Assembly: GCA_011322005.1 (NCBI GenBank)
Contig: DROE01000303.1
Coordinates: 1 to 9,791, forward strand
Direction of reading: 5' to 3'
Source: Devosia sp.
GTDB taxonomy: Bacteria; Pseudomonadota; Alphaproteobacteria; Rhizobiales; Devosiaceae
Length of the DNA stretch: 9,791 bases
This document shows positions 5,635 to 9,791 of this stretch, piece by piece. The translations under genes and the position numbers were made by a program. Every line of letters begins with the position of its first letter. Within the stretch, counting starts at the first letter, position 1. A model generated the notes under the pieces. The model saw only the letters and a list, made by a program, of their open reading frames with translations. It searched no databases and was not told where the DNA came from.

Positions 5635-7364
5635 GTTTGGAGACAAGCGTCGCCGGGGCACCCATAGCGCTCGAAGGGGGGCGCAAGACCCGCAAAAACA
5701 TGACGCGGTCGCGCATCCATATTGCCATGCTGGGGCTGCTTGTGGTTTTTGGCATTATCGGGGCGCGGCTGGTTCAGCTTGGAATGGTAGAAACCAGTCT
5801 GTCTGATGAGGGGCAAGCGCGCAGCGCCATAACAGCCTCACGCCCGGTGATTTATGATCGCAATGGCATGGAAATGGCCATGGACATAAGGGTGCCCTCG
5901 CTATTCGCCGAGCCGCGCCGGATTATCGACCTGGATGAGGCGGTGGAAAAGCTGCTTCCGGAACTCCCCGGTGTCACCAGCGCCTGGTTGCGCGAAAAAC
6001 TGGACGGGGACGAGGGTTTTGTCTGGCTGAAGCGCGAAATGACCCCGGCGGCGCAGGAGCGCATCTTCAATCTTGGCATTCCGGGAATAGATTTCGTGAC
6101 CGAAAGCAAACGGTTTTACCCCGGCGGCAATGATGCGGCGCACATTCTTGGAGCGGTGAATGTTGACAATCAGGGCATTGCCGGCATCGAGCGTTATCTG
6201 GATGGGGAAGAAATAAGGTTGTTGCAGGAAATCGGCCTGGCGCGCGACCGCGAACTCCAGCCGGTTTATCTTTCCATCGACATGCGGGTGCAGCATGCCC
6301 TGCGTGCCGAGCTTGTCGATGCGCTGGAGCGATACAGGGCCATTGCGGCGGCGGGAGTTATTGTTGATGTGAGGACCGGCGAGGTTATTGCGCTGTCGTC
6401 GCTGCCGGATTTTGACCCCAACGTGCCGGCCAGCGCTCTGGAAGAGGGGCGCCTCAACCGGGTGACGGCAGGAACATTCGAGTTGGGCTCGACCTTCAAG
6501 ACCGTCACTCTGGCCGGTGCGCTTGATAGCGGACTGGTCAGGATAACCGATGAATTCGATGCACGGGCCGGTATTCGTTTCGGGCGTTTCACCATTAACG
6601 ACTATCGGGGCAAGGGGCGTATTCTTACGCTGCCGGAAGTCTATAAATATTCCTCCAATATCGGTACCATCCGTATCATGCAGGCCATGGGCAAGGATAA
6701 TTACCGGGCTTTTCTGACCCGAATCGGATTTGACGATGCGCTGCCCATCGAGTTGCCCGAAACAAAGCGCTCGACCATTGCGGAAACCTTCTCCGAAGTG
6801 GGGGCTGCCACCGCCTCGTTCGGACACGGGCTTTCCGTCACGCCCCTGCACATGGCCTCGGCGGTCGCGGCCTTCGTCAATGACGGTTATCAGGTTCCGG
6901 CAACCATGTTTGTGCGCACCGAGGATGAAGCGCGCCAGTTGGGCCGGCAGGTGATTTCACCTGAAACCAGCCGTTATGTACGCTATCTGATGCGGCTGAA
7001 CGCGCTTGAGGGCTCGGGCCGCCTGATGAACCAGATTGCGGGCGGCTATATGGTGGGCGGTAAAACCGGAACCGCGGACAAGGTTGTTGATGGCCGTTAC
7101 GACACCACCAAGAATCTGAACGCCTTTGCTTCGGCGTTTCCCCTGAACAATCCACGATATGCGATGGTAATTCTGGTGGATGAGCCCAAGGCAGAAAATG
7201 AGCAGTCGGGACGCACCGCAGGTTGGAATGCAGGCGCGGTAACCGGCAGGGTCGTGCAAAAAATTGCCCCCATGCTTGGCATCATGCCAGAGTTTGGTGA
7301 TATGAGCGATGCTGCGCTGGTACCGGTGGAATTGTTGAGCGCGGAAAACCAGGCAGATTCCTGA
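5631..7364 (+). CDS. ftsI: Septal peptidoglycan transpeptidase FtsI (PBP3)
   Basis: This class B penicillin-binding protein cross-links peptidoglycan at the division septum as partner of the glycosyltransferase FtsW. The 577-residue product has a basic cytoplasmic N-terminus, one membrane anchor (about 28-47, IHIAMLGLLVVFGIIGARLV), a PBP dimerisation domain (about 60-210, including VYDRNG-like VIYDRNGMEMA and GNDAAHILGAVNVDNQGIAGIE) and a transpeptidase domain. The active-site motifs are intact: the acyl-enzyme serine in S287-T-F-K290, S341-S-N343, and K478-T-G-T481. The start ATG overlaps the ftsL stop (ATGA). The stop TGA at 7362-7364 overlaps the murE ribosome binding site. It is the target class of beta-lactams such as aztreonam and piperacillin. 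Confidence 0.97.
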   Translation: MSLETSVAGAPIALEGGRKTRKNMTRSRIHIAMLGLLVVFGIIGARLVQLGMVETSLSDEGQARSAITASRPVIYDRNGMEMAMDIRVPSLFAEPRRIIDLDEAVEKLLPELPGVTSAWLREKLDGDEGFVWLKREMTPAAQERIFNLGIPGIDFVTESKRFYPGGNDAAHILGAVNVDNQGIAGIERYLDGEEIRLLQEIGLARDRELQPVYLSIDMRVQHALRAELVDALERYRAIAAAGVIVDVRTGEVIALSSLPDFDPNVPASALEEGRLNRVTAGTFELGSTFKTVTLAGALDSGLVRITDEFDARAGIRFGRFTINDYRGKGRILTLPEVYKYSSNIGTIRIMQAMGKDNYRAFLTRIGFDDALPIELPETKRSTIAETFSEVGAATASFGHGLSVTPLHMASAVAAFVNDGYQVPATMFVRTEDEARQLGRQVISPETSRYVRYLMRLNALEGSGRLMNQIAGGYMVGGKTGTADKVVDGRYDTTKNLNAFASAFPLNNPRYAMVILVDEPKAENEQSGRTAGWNAGAVTGRVVQKIAPMLGIMPEFGDMSDAALVPVELLSAENQADS

Positions 7365-7376
7365 GGGGAGACAATT

Positions 7377-8819
7377 TTGACATATTTGCTGGCGGATTTG
7401 CTGGAAGGGGCGGTGGACGTCTCAAGAATCGAGAATATCAGAATAACCGGTATCCACTCGGACAGCCGGGCGATTGCTTTCGGGGAAGCCTTTTTTGCTC
7501 TGCCCGGCTCGGTTGCCCACGGGGACAGTTTTGCGGCCAAGGCGGTTGAACGCGGCGCGCGGGTTGTTGTTTCGGACCGGGAGGGGCTTGGGGACACGGG
7601 GTTCATGACCATCGTCGTTGATGATGTCAGAGCGGCCTATGCAAAAGCGGCAGCGCGGGTGGCCGGAGCACAACCTGATACGATGATGGCGATTACCGGC
7701 ACCAACGGCAAAACCTCTGTTGCTTCGTTTGTGCGCCAGCTATGGGAAGAGGCGGGTCTGAAAGGCGCTTCCATCGGCACTCTTGGACTTGATACCGGGG
7801 ACAAAACCGTTTCGGGCATGCTCACAACCCCGGACCCCCTAAAACTGCATCAGGACCTGGCGCAACTCAAGAGCGAGGGTTTCGAGCATGTGGTGATGGA
7901 AGCCTCAAGCCACGGGCTGGACCAGCGGCGTATGGACGGGGTGCAGTTCAACGTTGTCGGCTTCACCAATCTGAGCCGTGACCATCTGGATTATCACGCG
8001 GGAATGGAGGATTACCGGGATGCCAAACTGCGCCTGTTTTCTGAATTGATGGTTGATGGAGGCTTTGCGGTAGTCAATGCCGATGACCCCGAGCATATGC
8101 CTTTCATGTTCGGGGCGCTGGAGCGGGGGGCAACGCTTTTGACCGTGGGTAAAGAGGGGGCCTATATCGAAATCGGTGACGTAAAGCGCGACGGCTGGGG
8201 ACAACGGGTAACGGGCAGGCTGGTGGGTGAGCCGCTTGACTTCCATCTGCCGCTGGCCGGAGAGTTTCAGGTTTCCAATGCCCTGATGGCCGCGGCCATG
8301 GTGATGGCTGGGGGGGTGGACAAGGACCTGGTGGTGCCCGCGCTTGAAAAGCTGGAGGGTGCGCGGGGCCGACTCGAACGGGTGGCTACCAAAAACGGCG
8401 CGGCCGTATTCATTGACTACGCCCACACTCCCGAAGCGTTGAAAACCGCACTTGAGGCTTTGCGCCCTTATGCAAGGGGCAGGCTGGTGGTGGTGTTCGG
8501 TGCTGGGGGTGACCGGGACAAGGGCAAGCGTGCGCTGATGGGAAGGGAGGCCAGCGAAGTGGCCGACAGGCTTATTGTTACCGACGACAATCCGCGTACC
8601 GAGGATGCCGCAGCAATCCGGGCCGAAATAATGAAAGCCGCACCGGATGCCAAGGAAATCGGCAACCGGAGTGAGGCGATTGCCGCCGCTGTGGCAATGC
8701 TGGAAAAAGGCGATGTGCTGCTTGTAGCGGGCAAGGGTCATGAGGATTACCAGATCGTGGGAACAGGCAAACAGCCCTTTTCGGACCATGAGCAGGTGGC
8801 AAAAGCCATTAGCGCATAA
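7377..8819 (+). CDS. murE: UDP-N-acetylmuramoyl-tripeptide synthetase, meso-diaminopimelate-adding
   Basis: MurE adds the third amino acid to UDP-MurNAc-L-Ala-D-Glu using ATP, in the cytoplasm. The 480-residue product has the three Mur-ligase domains: the N-terminal substrate domain (GIHSDSR, FFALPG), the central ATPase with P-loop TGTNGKT (107-113), TTPDP and EASSHGLDQRR, the carbamylated lysine in YRDAKLRLF (Lys217), and the C-terminal domain with IDYAHTP and FGAGGDRDKGKR. The motif D404-N-P-R407 is diagnostic for meso-diaminopimelate rather than lysine. Translation starts at TTG 7377; a strong GAGGGGAG (7363-7370) lies 6 nt upstream and overlaps the ftsI stop, and no ATG or GTG start nearby fits. 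The gap to ftsI is 12 nt and murF follows directly. Confidence 0.97.
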   Translation: MTYLLADLLEGAVDVSRIENIRITGIHSDSRAIAFGEAFFALPGSVAHGDSFAAKAVERGARVVVSDREGLGDTGFMTIVVDDVRAAYAKAAARVAGAQPDTMMAITGTNGKTSVASFVRQLWEEAGLKGASIGTLGLDTGDKTVSGMLTTPDPLKLHQDLAQLKSEGFEHVVMEASSHGLDQRRMDGVQFNVVGFTNLSRDHLDYHAGMEDYRDAKLRLFSELMVDGGFAVVNADDPEHMPFMFGALERGATLLTVGKEGAYIEIGDVKRDGWGQRVTGRLVGEPLDFHLPLAGEFQVSNALMAAAMVMAGGVDKDLVVPALEKLEGARGRLERVATKNGAAVFIDYAHTPEALKTALEALRPYARGRLVVVFGAGGDRDKGKRALMGREASEVADRLIVTDDNPRTEDAAAIRAEIMKAAPDAKEIGNRSEAIAAAVAMLEKGDVLLVAGKGHEDYQIVGTGKQPFSDHEQVAKAISA

Positions 8820-8822
8820 GTG

Positions 8823-9791
8823 ATGGCGGATCTGTTCAGCGTTGCAGAGATAATCGAAATCACCGGGGGACGGGCCCGGAACATTTCAGCGGAATCAGTT
8901 TTTTCGGTATCCATCGATTCCCGGACGTTGGAGCCGGGGGCACTGTTTGTCGCGATAAAGGGCGAGCGCTTCGATGGTCACGATTATGTTGCAGGTGCAA
9001 TAAGGAACGGTGCCGCTGTGGCGCTGGTGAGCAAGCAACGCGGGGGTGAATTTGGCAAGCTGCCTGTGCTCGTTGTTCCAGATGCGCTTGAAGGGCTGGG
9101 CCAGCTTGGCGTTGCGGCGCGGGCGCGTTCGGGAGCGAAAATCGCGGCCATAACCGGCAGCGTGGGAAAGACCACAGTCAAGGAAATGGTGCGCTCGATA
9201 CTTTCAAGGGCAGGAAAGACCCACGCTTCAATCAGGAGCTACAACAATCACTGGGGGGTGCCCCTGATGTTGGCGGGCCTGCCAAAAGCTGCTGAATTCG
9301 GTGTATTTGAAATCGGCATGAACCATGCCGGGGAAATTACGCCTCTCAGCAATATGGTGTGCCCGCATGTGACTCTGATTACCAATATCGGCTCGGCCCA
9401 TATCGGCAATTTCAAGAACATGGAGGGTATAGCCCGGGCGAAGGGAGAGATTTTTTCAGGTATGGTGCCGGGGGGGGCTGCAATCGTAAATGGAGATCAT
9501 GCCTATGTGGAGATACTTAGGGAATTGGCTGAGAAAGCCGGTGTAAGACGTTTTGTTACCTATGGTTTTGACAGCAACGCAGATATTGTCCTGAGCGGCG
9601 TGCAAGCCGGGGCGGCGGGGTCAACCGCCCGGGTTGGCCTTGCGGGTGGGAACATCTCCCTGGATGTCAGCATGCCGGGCAGGCACATGCTGGCCAATGC
9701 TCTGGGTGCCCTGTGTGTCGGGGAGGAGTTGGGGGTTGATACGGAAGTTTCACTTGCTGCGATCGCCGAATTTTCCGCCCCAGCCGGACGG
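8823..9791 (+). CDS. murF: UDP-N-acetylmuramoyl-tripeptide–D-alanyl-D-alanine ligase (3' end beyond window)
   Basis: MurF adds D-Ala-D-Ala to the UDP-MurNAc-tripeptide to finish the cytoplasmic pentapeptide precursor. The frame is open to the last base and gives 323 residues, about two thirds of the usual 450-480. The N-terminal domain (VSIDSRTLEPGALFVAIKG) and most of the central ATPase are present: P-loop ITGSVGKTT (110-118), SYNNHWGVPLMLA, FEIGMNHAGEI, TNIGSAHIGNF and the AKGEIF motif containing the lysine expected to be carbamylated. The window stops just where the C-terminal domain should begin. ATG 8823 lies 3 nt after the murE stop. GTG 8820, which directly abuts it, is an alternative start. 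There is no strong ribosome binding site, which suggests coupling to murE translation. Confidence 0.95.
   Translation, partial: MADLFSVAEIIEITGGRARNISAESVFSVSIDSRTLEPGALFVAIKGERFDGHDYVAGAIRNGAAVALVSKQRGGEFGKLPVLVVPDALEGLGQLGVAARARSGAKIAAITGSVGKTTVKEMVRSILSRAGKTHASIRSYNNHWGVPLMLAGLPKAAEFGVFEIGMNHAGEITPLSNMVCPHVTLITNIGSAHIGNFKNMEGIARAKGEIFSGMVPGGAAIVNGDHAYVEILRELAEKAGVRRFVTYGFDSNADIVLSGVQAGAAGSTARVGLAGGNISLDVSMPGRHMLANALGALCVGEELGVDTEVSLAAIAEFSAPAGR

Noticed and set aside
5901..6851. 316-codon open frame on the minus strand opposite ftsI
   Set aside because: Shadow of the ftsI codon pattern; ftsI active-site motifs fix the coding strand.
7905..8789. 294-codon open frame on the minus strand opposite murE
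   Set aside because: Shadow of murE, whose P-loop, lysine and DNPR motifs are on the + strand.
1..9791. CRISPR array, insertion sequence, tRNA genes or phage genes
   Set aside because: No regularly spaced repeats, transposase, terminal repeats or tRNA-like cloverleaf were seen on either strand by eye.

Overview
The window comes from the chromosome of a moderately GC-rich bacterium, most likely an alphaproteobacterium. Three things point there: an ArsR-HTH/methyltransferase fusion gene next to metF, a TerB–DnaJ protein next to a type A RNase P RNA gene, and a dcw cluster beginning rsmH-ftsL-ftsI-murE-murF. MurE carries the DNPR motif of meso-diaminopimelate-adding enzymes, so a Gram-negative type of peptidoglycan is expected. 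Almost everything is on the + strand.

Region 1 (1-2036) is a methionine/one-carbon unit. A 22-bp near-perfect palindrome (128-149) overlaps a plausible -10 box and ends one base before the first possible start codon of an ArsR-type regulator fused to a class I SAM-dependent methyltransferase. This gene is followed 35 nt later by metF. The regulator half lacks the metal-binding Cys motif of arsenic sensors. The natural reading is a SAM- or SAH-responsive regulator that controls its own operon. This is the most interesting part of the window.

Region 2 (2037-3598) holds a protein of unknown function with a signal peptide (2130-2783) and a cytoplasmic TerB–J-domain protein (2927-3598), each with a good ribosome binding site.

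Region 3 (3635-4078) is rnpB, the catalytic RNA of RNase P. It has a clear promoter and a perfect 12-bp P1 helix that fixes both ends.

Region 4 (4079-9791) is the start of the division and cell wall cluster: rsmH (16S rRNA C1402 methylation), ftsL and ftsI (divisome and septal transpeptidase), then murE and murF (the last amino acid ligations of the UDP-MurNAc-pentapeptide). The genes are packed with ATGA overlaps or near-zero gaps. murF runs off the right edge. mraZ, normally the first gene of this cluster, is not present between rnpB and rsmH.
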